From Fundidesulfovibrio terrae (GTDB taxonomy: Bacteria; Desulfobacterota; Desulfovibrionia; Desulfovibrionales; Desulfovibrionaceae), in contig NZ_JAKZFS010000001.1 of the NCBI RefSeq assembly GCF_022808915.1, positions 372,001 through 436,000 of the forward strand: DNA of 64,000 nt, given 5' to 3'. The position numbers and the translations under genes were made by a program. Position 1 is the stretch's first letter. Every line of letters begins with the position of its first letter. The notes below the pieces were generated by a model. That model saw only the letters and a program-made list of their open reading frames with translations, was not told the DNA's origin and ran no database searches. Positions 34,206 through 42,119 of the stretch are shown here, one piece after another.

Positions 34206-36014
34206 TTATTTCCCCTCGCCGAAAGCTTCCTTGAGGGCCTCGCCCAACTGGCCCGACGTGAACAGATCCCGCAGGACCACGGGCTTTTTCGCCTCCTCGC
34301 CCTTGGGGAAGGCCGCCGCCACGGGGATGGAGGCCGAACCCAAGGCGCGCAAGAGCGCCATGGCCTCGGGATCTTCGCGGGTGAGGTCCACGCGCATGGC
34401 GATGAAGCCGTGACGTTTCTGGAGCTTGGCCACGGCGTCGCCAGCGAGCACCGTCTTCTCCAACGCCTTGCAGGTGGGGCACCAGTCCGCTGTGAAGTCC
34501 AGGAGCAGGTTCTCCTTGCCCAAGGCCTGGTTGAAGGCGGCCTTGTCGAAGGGGCGCCAGACTGCGGTTTCGGGCGCCGGGGGCGTAAGGGCCCAGAAGC
34601 ACGCGCCCACGGCCAGGGCCATGGCAGCCGTCCGGATAGCCCAGCGGGTGAAGGGGCCTTGGGACAGGTTGGTCCAGGCCCCCCAGGCGTGGCAGGCGAA
34701 TGCGGTGGCCAGCAGCGCCGCCAGGGCCGGAAGCAGCAGGGCCTGGGGCAGGATGGTCAGGAAGTAGAGGCAGGTGGCCATGATGAGAAATCCGGCCAGC
34801 TTCTCCAGGTGGTTCATCCAGGCTCCGGGGCGGGGCACGAAGCGGGTCAGCTCGGGCCGCGCGGCCAGCACCAGGTAGGGCGAGGCCATGCCCACGCCGA
34901 TGCCCACGAACACGGTCATCACCACGGCCACGGGCTGCAGGAGGGTCCAGGCCAGCACGCCGCCCAGAAATGGCCCGGAGCACGGCGTGGCCAGGAGCGT
35001 GGCCAGAAAACCCGTGGCCAGGGCCTGGGTCTTGGGGCTGTGGCCGGGGCGCGCGCCGATTTTCAGGTCCACCACGGGCAGATGGAACACCCCGAAGAGC
35101 GAAAGCCCCATGGAGAAGAGCACGGCAGCCGCGCCCAGGATGAGCCCCGGCTGCTGGAAGAGCTGCCCCCAGGCCATCTCCGCCGCGCCCAGAACCACGG
35201 CCATCACGCAGAAATAGGCCAGGATGCCCAGGGCGAAGAAGACGTTGTGGCTGCGGATCTTGGCGTGGCGGTCGCATCCCTGGTCCAGTGAGCACGCGGC
35301 CAGCAGGCTCGAGAGCTTCAGACAGGCCACGGGCAGCACGCAGGGCATGAGGTTCAGGATGAAGCCGGCCAGAAACGCCAGGGGCAGGGCCTTGAGCAGG
35401 CCGTTCACCTCCAGCCGGGGGCTGGCGGAGCGGGGCGAGAAGGTCCAGTCCGTCGCCGCCGGGGCGGCCTTGGCCACACTCTCCAGCACCGGCGTGGACG
35501 GGGACTGCCGGGCCAGATCGGCGAACCGGCCCCACCAGGGCTGCTTGTCCGCGGGAGCGGGTGAGGGCGCCTCCTTTGATGAGAAGGTGGTCTCGATGGA
35601 CATGGGCCAGCAGCTGGTGTCCGTACAGGCCAGCAGGCTCACCTTGGCCTCCAGGCCGAACTCCGGCGGGGCGTCGGCGGGCAGGGGCACGAAGATGGGG
35701 GTGGGGCCGTCGTACACGGCCACGGTCTTGTCCTTTTCGAAGAGGTCGAGGGTGGCCTTGCCGGGCGGGTAGAGCACCGGCAGGGGAGTGCCCCTGGGGG
35801 TGAGCGTGGCCTGGACCCGGGTGGGCATGCCCGCCTCGGAGGGTTCGTTGCCGTAGGTCTTGTAGCCCTGCCCAGGGGTGAGCCAGAGTACGGCCACGAG
35901 CCCGCCTCCCGGCAGGGAGGCCAGCTCCCAGCTGGTGGAGACCGGCGTGGGCTGCGCCCGCAGGGGGGAAGCCAGGGCCAGCAGAAGGGCCAGAACCGTC
36001 AAAAATCCATGCAT
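34206..36014 (-). CDS. dsbD: DsbD-type thiol:disulfide interchange protein
   Basis: This 602-residue inner-membrane reductant carrier moves electrons from cytoplasmic thioredoxin to the periplasm. Order: signal peptide (MHGFLTVLALLLALASPLRAQ); a periplasmic DsbD-alpha domain with VSLLACTDTSCWPM; an eight-helix core with membrane cysteines in NLMPCVLPV and ATPCSGPFLGG; and a C-terminal thioredoxin domain with DWCPTC around residues 509-514 (CPTC in place of the E. coli CVAC). GGAG precedes the ATG at 36014. It supports disulfide isomerisation and cytochrome c maturation. Neighbours are an antiporter and a small membrane protein. Confidence 0.9.
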   Translation of the reverse strand: MHGFLTVLALLLALASPLRAQPTPVSTSWELASLPGGGLVAVLWLTPGQGYKTYGNEPSEAGMPTRVQATLTPRGTPLPVLYPPGKATLDLFEKDKTVAVYDGPTPIFVPLPADAPPEFGLEAKVSLLACTDTSCWPMSIETTFSSKEAPSPAPADKQPWWGRFADLARQSPSTPVLESVAKAAPAATDWTFSPRSASPRLEVNGLLKALPLAFLAGFILNLMPCVLPVACLKLSSLLAACSLDQGCDRHAKIRSHNVFFALGILAYFCVMAVVLGAAEMAWGQLFQQPGLILGAAAVLFSMGLSLFGVFHLPVVDLKIGARPGHSPKTQALATGFLATLLATPCSGPFLGGVLAWTLLQPVAVVMTVFVGIGVGMASPYLVLAARPELTRFVPRPGAWMNHLEKLAGFLIMATCLYFLTILPQALLLPALAALLATAFACHAWGAWTNLSQGPFTRWAIRTAAMALAVGACFWALTPPAPETAVWRPFDKAAFNQALGKENLLLDFTADWCPTCKALEKTVLAGDAVAKLQKRHGFIAMRVDLTREDPEAMALLRALGSASIPVAAAFPKGEEAKKPVVLRDLFTSGQLGEALKEAFGEGK

Positions 36015-36075
36015 GCAGGGCTCCGGAAGGTCGATTGCGGTATACGCCAGCGCTTCGAGACAGGTAAAGCAGAAA

Positions 36076-37344
36076 CTATGCCGGGAAGGCGAGGAAGACC
36101 GCGGCGGCCACGGCGGTGGGGACCAGGGCCGCGGCCAGGAGCCACAGCGGGTTTATGACCTGGTCCTTGAAGCCGTGCTTGAGGATGGAGTAGCCCGCCG
36201 GATTAGGGGCGTTGGCGATGACGGTGAGTCCGCCGCCGGTGACGGCCCCGGCCAGCAGGGCATACTTGTTCTGGTCGGAGAGGCCCTCCACCAGCGTACC
36301 CAGGTAGGTGAGGGCGGCGTTGTCCGTAACGGCGGTGAGGCTCACGGCTCCGAAGTACAGGGCCAGGGAATCCATGCGCGCAATCAGCGCCTGCACCCAC
36401 CAGCGCTGGGCCGGTCCGAGCACCACCAGGCCGGCCAGGAACACTCCCACCAGCAGGCCCTGGCGCAGCATGAGCCCGGACTGGTGCCCCCTGTAGGCGT
36501 CGGCGAAGCCCAGGAAGGCCACGAACACCGCCAGAAAGGCCACGGGGTGGTGCAGCAGCATCACCAGGAGGACCAGCGCGAACAGGTGCACGGCGGTGAT
36601 CCAGGCCGGAATGTCCTCCCGCGCGGCCTGATGGGTGTGCGCGTCGATTTTCTTCAGCGTGCCGGAGAACGCGGCGGTGAAGAGGGCGGCGTTCACCACC
36701 ACGGCGATGGCCGCCTTCCAGCCGAAGGTGGCGAACATGAAGGCGAGGCCCCAACCCCAGGCGGGCGCGCACATGATCACCGGGGGGGCCGCGAAATGGG
36801 TGAGCACGCCGCCGATGGAGATATTGACGAAGAGCGTTCCCGCCAGGGCGTATTTGAAGATTTCAGGCAGGGGGTGGTGGAAAAACACCAGGTAGAGGAT
36901 GAGCGCCGTGACCGTCATGGCCGCCGGTTCGGTGATGAGCGACCCCAGAAGCGGCCCGGCCGTGAGCGCCGTGAAGCAGGCGGCCACGCCCATGGGCAGC
37001 GGGAGCCTGGCGGCCAGGCCCATGATGGCCCTGGTGGCCGCCGAGACGATTGGTTTGGTGGAGGCCACGACCATCACCGCGAACACGAAAGCCGGTTCGG
37101 TGAAGGAGATGGACTCGATGTAGCCGATGGCGGCCGACGGCCCCGTGACCAGGGCCAGCAGGGCCAGGAAAACGGCGGCCCAGAAGCCGAAGACCGCCTC
37201 CACCTCGCCCAGGAGGTGCCACAGCCCCTGGTGGGGGCTTTCGAGCCTGGACCTCTTCAGGAATCGTCCGGCCAGGAAGGTGTGGACCACCGCCGCGGCA
37301 AAGGCGGCCGTGCCCAGGATCGTGGCGGGCAAGGCGGGCTGCAT
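36076..37344 (-). CDS. Putative Na+/H+ antiporter (PF07399-type)
   Basis: This 422-residue polytopic protein has about eleven hydrophobic segments and motifs of the uncharacterised Na+/H+ antiporter family: SFTEPAFVFAVMVVASTKPIV, TEPAAMTVTALIL, GGVLTHFAAPPVIMCAPAWGW and SLTAVTDNAALTYLGTLVEGL. The last, with Asp and Asn in a helix, is the probable ion-binding region. The function is assigned from family description only. It starts 13 bp after the cheX stop; the ribosome binding site is weak, so coupling to cheX is likely. Confidence 0.82.
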   Translation of the reverse strand: MQPALPATILGTAAFAAAVVHTFLAGRFLKRSRLESPHQGLWHLLGEVEAVFGFWAAVFLALLALVTGPSAAIGYIESISFTEPAFVFAVMVVASTKPIVSAATRAIMGLAARLPLPMGVAACFTALTAGPLLGSLITEPAAMTVTALILYLVFFHHPLPEIFKYALAGTLFVNISIGGVLTHFAAPPVIMCAPAWGWGLAFMFATFGWKAAIAVVVNAALFTAAFSGTLKKIDAHTHQAAREDIPAWITAVHLFALVLLVMLLHHPVAFLAVFVAFLGFADAYRGHQSGLMLRQGLLVGVFLAGLVVLGPAQRWWVQALIARMDSLALYFGAVSLTAVTDNAALTYLGTLVEGLSDQNKYALLAGAVTGGGLTVIANAPNPAGYSILKHGFKDQVINPLWLLAAALVPTAVAAAVFLAFPA

Positions 37345-37357
37345 GGCCGGCAGAGCG

Positions 37358-37825
37358 CTACTGGAAACAGAATTCCACGGTGAAGTCGCCGTGCTCGGAG
37401 GTGAACGGGATGGCCACCACCGGACCGGACGAGACGTGGGAGATGGTGTGGTTGTCGCCGAAAATCACCGTGGGGGTGGACGCCTGCATGGTGAGGCCCA
37501 TCTGGGCGAGCCCGGCGCGGGCCTGACCGGAGATCATGTTGGTGATTTCGCCCACGGCGTCCTTGGCGTCCTGCACGATGTCCTGGATGTCGTCGCCGAG
37601 CATGTTCTTGACGATGGCCACGGCGCACTTCTTGGAGAATGAGAGGGAGATGCTGCCCCGCTTGTCGCCGGTGAGGCCCACCACGGCGGACACGTCCCCG
37701 GCGGCGGCGTCGTTTTTCTTCACGTAGGGCTTTCCGGGAGTGGGATCGATCATGGCCATGGTGGAAAGCACGTGTTTGGTGGCTTGAACGAACGGCTTGG
37801 CAATCTCGGCATCGGTGGCGTTCAT
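37358..37825 (-). CDS. cheX: CheX-type chemotaxis CheY-P phosphatase
   Basis: This 155-residue protein has the CheX/CheC-family active-site helix DAVGEITNMISGQARAGL, with the Glu and Asn that attack phospho-CheY, after SISLSFSKKCAVAIVKNMLGD. CheX dephosphorylates CheY-P and terminates the motor signal. I chose ATG 37825 because AAGGACCGGTC precedes it; an ATG at 37840 has a weaker site. It is first in a minus-strand run with the antiporter and dsbD, with an AT-rich upstream region carrying a 14-bp palindrome. Confidence 0.87.
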   Translation of the reverse strand: MNATDAEIAKPFVQATKHVLSTMAMIDPTPGKPYVKKNDAAAGDVSAVVGLTGDKRGSISLSFSKKCAVAIVKNMLGDDIQDIVQDAKDAVGEITNMISGQARAGLAQMGLTMQASTPTVIFGDNHTISHVSSGPVVAIPFTSEHGDFTVEFCFQ

Positions 37826-38181
37826 GACCGGTCCTTGCATCGTATCATATCCCGAATTCGGGGGGATGACGGGATGGTTTTGCGTGTGCGAAAGCGGGGA
37901 AATTTCCCCTTGAGCTACAACTAGTAGCGTTTAGGAGAGGGTAAATTCAAGGTATTTTTCCGGGCGGGCTGGAAGTAAAAATGATGTATTATTCTGAAGA
38001 GAAAGCTCTTTTTTGTGGTTTCCTTGCCATTTCCCCGTGGGTGATGTAGGCCATTGCGAAGACGCCGTGGGCCTCGCGCCGGAACCTGGTTTTTCCCGGG
38101 CCGCGCAGCCCCGGGCCGCAACGGGCGGCCCGGGCCGCTTCCCTCCCGGACCGGCCGGATCGCCTCACGGCGGACATCACA
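37826..38181. other. AT-rich intergenic region with a perfect palindrome
   Basis: This 356-bp divergent region separates cheX and the J-domain gene. It contains the 14-bp perfect palindrome GGGGAAATTTCCCC (37896-37909), 71-84 bp upstream of the cheX start, and a distinctly AT-rich block (37915-38040). A short stem followed by T6 (AAGAG-AAAG-CTCTT, 37997-38014) lies on the plus strand with no gene before it, so it might end a small RNA or be chance. No supported coding sequence. Confidence 0.5.
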
Positions 38182-39288
38182 ATGCAGAGCCGCCAAGAAT
38201 CAGCGACCCAATACAGAAACCGGGCCACCGGCTACTCCGACGCCGACTGGGGAGCCCTGGAAAAACGGCTCTCCGACACCCGCGATCTCCTGCGCGACAT
38301 CCTCTCGCACCTGCGCCGCGTCCTGGACAACCTCAAGACCGCCGGCAGCCACTACCAGAGCACCGGGCGAGCCTGGCGCAAAGCCGACTCCGCCGCTGAC
38401 GGCTACCGCCGCCAGTGGGGGCATCGGCAGGAAGGTCCTGCCGCCGGTGCCCGAAACGCCCAGGGGACCACCGGCTCCTCCCGCTTCCAGTCCACCGCGT
38501 CCCAGTCCAAGACTTCCGCCAGCGCCGCCGGCTCCTCCGCCGGATCTTCCGCCAGGCAGACCACGTTCACGGGCGGCTCCAAAACCGCCGGACAATCCGC
38601 CACCGGCGGGGCGTACAAGTCCACCTTCGACCGGCAGGCAGGGGCGGGCTTCTCCTGGAGTTCCCGGCCCAAGACCGGCGCGTCGGCGTCGGCGTCGGCG
38701 TCGTCCGCCGGGAGCGCCGGGGCCGGAACGAGCGCCAGGGCTGGCGCCGGGACGGGCACTGGAACGGGCGCCGGAACCGGCTCCTCGCAGCAGCGCACGA
38801 CCTGGACGGGCGCGCAGGGCGCGTCCGGCGCGCGGAGTGCGAAACCTGGTTCCTCCGGCACGGGCAGCGCCGGCGGATCGGCCTGGAACGCCGGGTCATC
38901 AGGGGCCGCAGGGGCGGGAAGGACGGGCGACGCGGGCTCGAAGGAGCGCGCGCGGCAGGCCGGCGCCCAGCATGAGCGCCAGGAGCACCGCCACCGCACC
39001 ACCGGTCCGGGGGGGGGCTCCAGCTATCAGGACTACAAGCAGCGTTCGCACAAGTCTCCCCTGGGGCACGGCCGCATGACCCTGACCCAGGCATGCGCTC
39101 TGCTCAGCATCACCTATCCCTGCTCCGCCGACGACATCAGGGCCGCCTACCGCAAGCAGGCCCGCCGCCACCACCCTGACCTGGGCGGTGATGAAGAGAT
39201 GATGAAATCCATCAACCAGGCGTACGAACTGGCGCTCTCCTGGTGTTCGCCCCTGCGCGGCAAGACCACGGCCACCTGGGCCGCCTAG
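38182..39288 (+). CDS. J-domain protein with a long low-complexity linker
   Basis: This 368-residue protein has an N-terminal helical segment of about 85 residues (LEKRLSDTRDLLRDILSHLRRVLDNLK), then some 210 residues dominated by Ser, Gly, Ala and Thr, and a C-terminal J-domain (LTQACALLSITYPCSADDIRAAYRKQARRHHPDLGGD) with the HPD motif at about 331-333. There is no zinc-finger or G/F substrate domain, so it is a class III J-protein that would recruit Hsp70/DnaK to a specific client or site. The linker is predicted disordered. The DNA includes GCGTCG-type short repeats. The ribosome binding site at 38182 is weak. Confidence 0.82.
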   Translation: MQSRQESATQYRNRATGYSDADWGALEKRLSDTRDLLRDILSHLRRVLDNLKTAGSHYQSTGRAWRKADSAADGYRRQWGHRQEGPAAGARNAQGTTGSSRFQSTASQSKTSASAAGSSAGSSARQTTFTGGSKTAGQSATGGAYKSTFDRQAGAGFSWSSRPKTGASASASASSAGSAGAGTSARAGAGTGTGTGAGTGSSQQRTTWTGAQGASGARSAKPGSSGTGSAGGSAWNAGSSGAAGAGRTGDAGSKERARQAGAQHERQEHRHRTTGPGGGSSYQDYKQRSHKSPLGHGRMTLTQACALLSITYPCSADDIRAAYRKQARRHHPDLGGDEEMMKSINQAYELALSWCSPLRGKTTATWAA

Positions 39289-39374
39289 CTTCCGACCGCC
39301 CACAGTCCCCTGAACGGGAATCCAAGGGCTTCGCCCTTTGGCCGCCGGAGGCTTCCCCCTCTCCTAGCCCCGCC

Positions 39375-39929
39375 TTAAAACACCACCGCCTCGAACCAGT
39401 ATATCTCCGTGGCGGGAAGCTTCCAGGCTCCCTGGGGCAGTCCGGCCTTGCAGCAGGTCTGGGCGAGGAAGGTCTCGCGGTCCCATTTCCATTCCACGGG
39501 CACCTGCGGCAGCAGAAGCCCCTGCCTGTGCCCCTGGCGCATGATGAGGCCGTGGCGGCCCACCTCCACCAGTTCCGGGTCAGGGCAGCGGGAGATGGGG
39601 CCCAGGATGGAGATGCCGATGCACACCTGGGGGAACTCCTGCGTGGTCAGGGGCGGGAAGCGGGGGTCCTCGAAGGCGGCGGCGCGGGCCATTTCCGCGA
39701 TGGTCAGGTACAGGGGCTTGTCGCCCACGATGTGGCCGATGCAGCCGCGCAGGCAGTTGTTCACGTTCAGGGTGACGAAGGCCCCGAGGGGCTCAAGCAA
39801 CGTGTCCGTGGGCGGTTCCGGGGGGCACCAGCCACGCTCGCCCTCCAGGGCCGAAGCGATGCTGCGGGCGGCCACGTCCTTCAAGTAGGTCTTTTCCGTA
39901 TCGGTGAGTTCGAACCTGAATTCGTCCAT
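39375..39929 (-). CDS. AMMECR1-domain protein
   Basis: This 184-residue protein matches the AMMECR1 family: the invariant LRGCIGHI motif (NNCLRGCIGHIVGD), AAFEDPRFPPLTTQEF and GLIMRQGHRQGLLLPQV ... WDRETFLAQTCCKAG. The family is widespread in archaea and bacteria, often beside MEMO and radical SAM genes, and its biochemical role is unsettled. CAGGAG precedes the ATG at 39929. It diverges from the glycosyltransferase cluster with about 70 bp between starts. The stem at 39322-39341 may separate it from the J-domain gene. Confidence 0.9.
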   Translation of the reverse strand: MDEFRFELTDTEKTYLKDVAARSIASALEGERGWCPPEPPTDTLLEPLGAFVTLNVNNCLRGCIGHIVGDKPLYLTIAEMARAAAFEDPRFPPLTTQEFPQVCIGISILGPISRCPDPELVEVGRHGLIMRQGHRQGLLLPQVPVEWKWDRETFLAQTCCKAGLPQGAWKLPATEIYWFEAVVF

Positions 39930-39996
39930 GGAGGCTCCTGTTCGGGCCAGACTAACATGCTTGCCCGGACCTTGCCAGATGCCCTACAGAAAAACC

Positions 39997-41046
39997 ATGC
40001 GCATCCTGTGTGTGGACGGTCCCTACTTTTTGCGCGCCCTTGCGGCGCTGGGGCACGAGACGCTTTCCATCGGCTCGTCGCCGGGGGTGGACGTGCGCCT
40101 GACGGAGCCCATGACCCTCAAGCTCCTGCTGGAGACGCTTTCGTCCCGGAGCTTCGCCCCTGACGCCCTGCTCTGGGCGGACACCAGCCAGCCGCCCACC
40201 GTGGCCGGGCTCGAGCTTCTGCCCTGGCCCAGCATTGCCTACTCCATCGACCAGTACATGAATCCCTGGCACCAGTCCTACAGCGCCGGGTTCGACGTGG
40301 CCCTGGTGGCCCAGAAGGACTACGTGCCCGCCTTCGCCGCGGAGCACCCGCGCCCGGCGCGTTGGATGCCGCTGTTCTGCGATCCGTCGCGCGACCGCGA
40401 CGAGGGGCTCGAGCGGGACATCCCGGTGGGGTTCGTGGGCACGCTGGACAGCCCGGCCAACCCCGGGCGCAGGCCGTTCCTGGAGGCGTTCAAGCGCCTG
40501 GCTCCCCTGGTGGCGGTGAGCGGGGACTACCGGCCGGTGTTCGGGCGCAGCCGCATCGTGCTCAACCAGTCGGCGGCGGGGGAGGTCAACTTCCGGGTGT
40601 TCCAGGCGGCCGCCTGCGGGGCGGCGGTGCTGACGGAGGACACGGGCAACGGACTTCGGGACCTGTTCACGCCGGGCGAGAACCTGCTGGTGTACGAGCG
40701 CGGCGACGCACGCGGCGCGGCGCGCGCGGCCCTGGCGGCCCTGGCCGATCCGCGCCTGCCCGATATCGCGCGAGCCGGGCGGGACGAGGTGCTGGCCCGG
40801 CACGGGGTGCAGGCGCGCTCGGCCGAGCTGGCCGCGATTTTCCGGGAGCTCGCGGCCTCCGGGGCGCACCGGGAGAGGCTCGCGCAGCGCGATGCCGTGC
40901 GGGCGCGCATGGGCAACGCCTACCGGATACTGGCCCTGGACGAGGGGCTGCCCCTGCCCAAGAGCCATCGCCGCTTCTACCTGGAGCTGGCCTTCAAGAA
41001 CGACCCCGGGTACGAGGGGCTCACCATCTATCCCGCGTCGGACTGA
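39997..41046 (+). CDS. CgeB-like glycosyltransferase
   Basis: This 349-residue protein begins MRILCVDGPYFLRALAALGHE, an N-terminal GT-B Rossmann start, and has the C-terminal CgeB/glycosyltransferase_92-like block GFVGTLDSPANPGRRPFLEAF, RIVLNQSAAGEVNFRVFQAAACGAAVLTEDTGNGLRDLFTPGENLLVY. The NFRVFQAAACGA ... EDTGNG segment is typical of CgeB-type transferases, which decorate surface or spore proteins. An in-frame ATG at 39979 is also possible. First of three tandem glycosyltransferase genes; the acceptor is unknown. Confidence 0.8.
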   Translation: MRILCVDGPYFLRALAALGHETLSIGSSPGVDVRLTEPMTLKLLLETLSSRSFAPDALLWADTSQPPTVAGLELLPWPSIAYSIDQYMNPWHQSYSAGFDVALVAQKDYVPAFAAEHPRPARWMPLFCDPSRDRDEGLERDIPVGFVGTLDSPANPGRRPFLEAFKRLAPLVAVSGDYRPVFGRSRIVLNQSAAGEVNFRVFQAAACGAAVLTEDTGNGLRDLFTPGENLLVYERGDARGAARAALAALADPRLPDIARAGRDEVLARHGVQARSAELAAIFRELAASGAHRERLAQRDAVRARMGNAYRILALDEGLPLPKSHRRFYLELAFKNDPGYEGLTIYPASD

Positions 41047-41048
41047 GA

Positions 41049-42119
41049 ATGCTGACCATCGCAACCTACTCCCTGGACCTCCCCACCTACGCCTGCGCGC
41101 GCCTGCGCCTTCTGGGCCCGGCCTCGGCCCTGCGCGGCCGGGTGGAAATGCGCTGGGCGGCGGTGAGCGACGGGCGCGACTACGCCATCGACGCCTCGGC
41201 CATGGACGGCGCGGACCTCGTCGTCTTCCAGCGCTACTTCCCCATGCGGGAGACCTGGCCTCTGGTGGAGAGCGCCTTGGCCTCGGGCGTGCCCGTGGTC
41301 TACGAGGTGGACGACAACTTCCTGGCCGTGCCCGAGGGCCATCCCATGCGCGTGCGCCTGGCCGCGGTCGAGCCGTACGCCAGGCGGCTGCTCGAAAGGG
41401 CCGACCTGGTGACGGTGAGCACCACGGAGCTGAAGAGGGCCTTCGCGGGCCTGGCCGCCAAGGTGGAGGTGCTACCCAATTTCCTGGACGAGCGCCTGTG
41501 GGGGCATGCGTCGGGGTTCGGCGTCCGGGCGGGCCTGGCTGACGGCCCGGCCCGGGACTGCCCGGAGGACGCGCCAGGGGAGGGGCCGGTGCGGATCGTG
41601 TTCGCGGGCACGCCCTCCCACTTGAGCGACCTGGCGGCGGTCCTCCCGGCCCTGGCCGCGGTGAAGGCCCGGTACGGCTCCGGGGTGGAGCTCACGTTCA
41701 TGGGCTGCGCTCCGGAGGGCCTGGCCGCGCTCTGCCTGCCGTTCAACGAGGATTACGCCGGATACGCGGCCGCGCTTGCGGCCCTGGACGCCCACATCGG
41801 CATCGCGCCGCTTGCGGACAACGCCTTCAACCGCTGCAAGAGCGCGGTGAAGTGGCTGGAGTATTCGGCCCTGGGCATGGCCGGGGTCTACGCGGACCTG
41901 CCCCCGTACGCCCGGGTGCGCCACGGGGAGACGGGCTTCAAGGCCGGAGGCGATCCGGCCGCGTGGGAAAAGGCCCTGACCGCCCTGATCGGGGACCCTG
42001 CCCTGCGCCGGGACATGGGAGCCAGGGCGCGCGCCGAGGCGTTGGGCCGCTGCGGCCTCGAAGCCGGTGCCAAGGGATTTTTCGCCGTGTGGCAGAGGAC
42101 GGCCCATGCGCGCTCCTGA
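41049..42119 (+). CDS. GT-B glycosyltransferase (GT4-like)
   Basis: This 356-residue protein has an N-terminal domain with VVYEVDDNFLAVP and ADLVTVSTTELKRAFAGLAAKVEVLPNFLDE, and a C-terminal nucleotide-sugar domain with VFAGTPSHLSDLAAVLPALAAV and KSAVKWLEYSALGMAGVYADLPPYARVRHGETGF. The latter is the GT4 donor-binding pattern. It starts 2 bp after the upstream stop and overlaps the next gene by 14 bp, so the three are one operon. No sugar specificity can be read. Confidence 0.83.
   Translation: MLTIATYSLDLPTYACARLRLLGPASALRGRVEMRWAAVSDGRDYAIDASAMDGADLVVFQRYFPMRETWPLVESALASGVPVVYEVDDNFLAVPEGHPMRVRLAAVEPYARRLLERADLVTVSTTELKRAFAGLAAKVEVLPNFLDERLWGHASGFGVRAGLADGPARDCPEDAPGEGPVRIVFAGTPSHLSDLAAVLPALAAVKARYGSGVELTFMGCAPEGLAALCLPFNEDYAGYAAALAALDAHIGIAPLADNAFNRCKSAVKWLEYSALGMAGVYADLPPYARVRHGETGFKAGGDPAAWEKALTALIGDPALRRDMGARARAEALGRCGLEAGAKGFFAVWQRTAHARS

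Noticed and set aside
39322-39341. The stem CCAAGGG-CTTCG-CCCTTTGG as a rho-independent terminator
   Set aside because: The hairpin is plausible between convergent genes but has no T-tract on either strand, so it is left out of the feature list.
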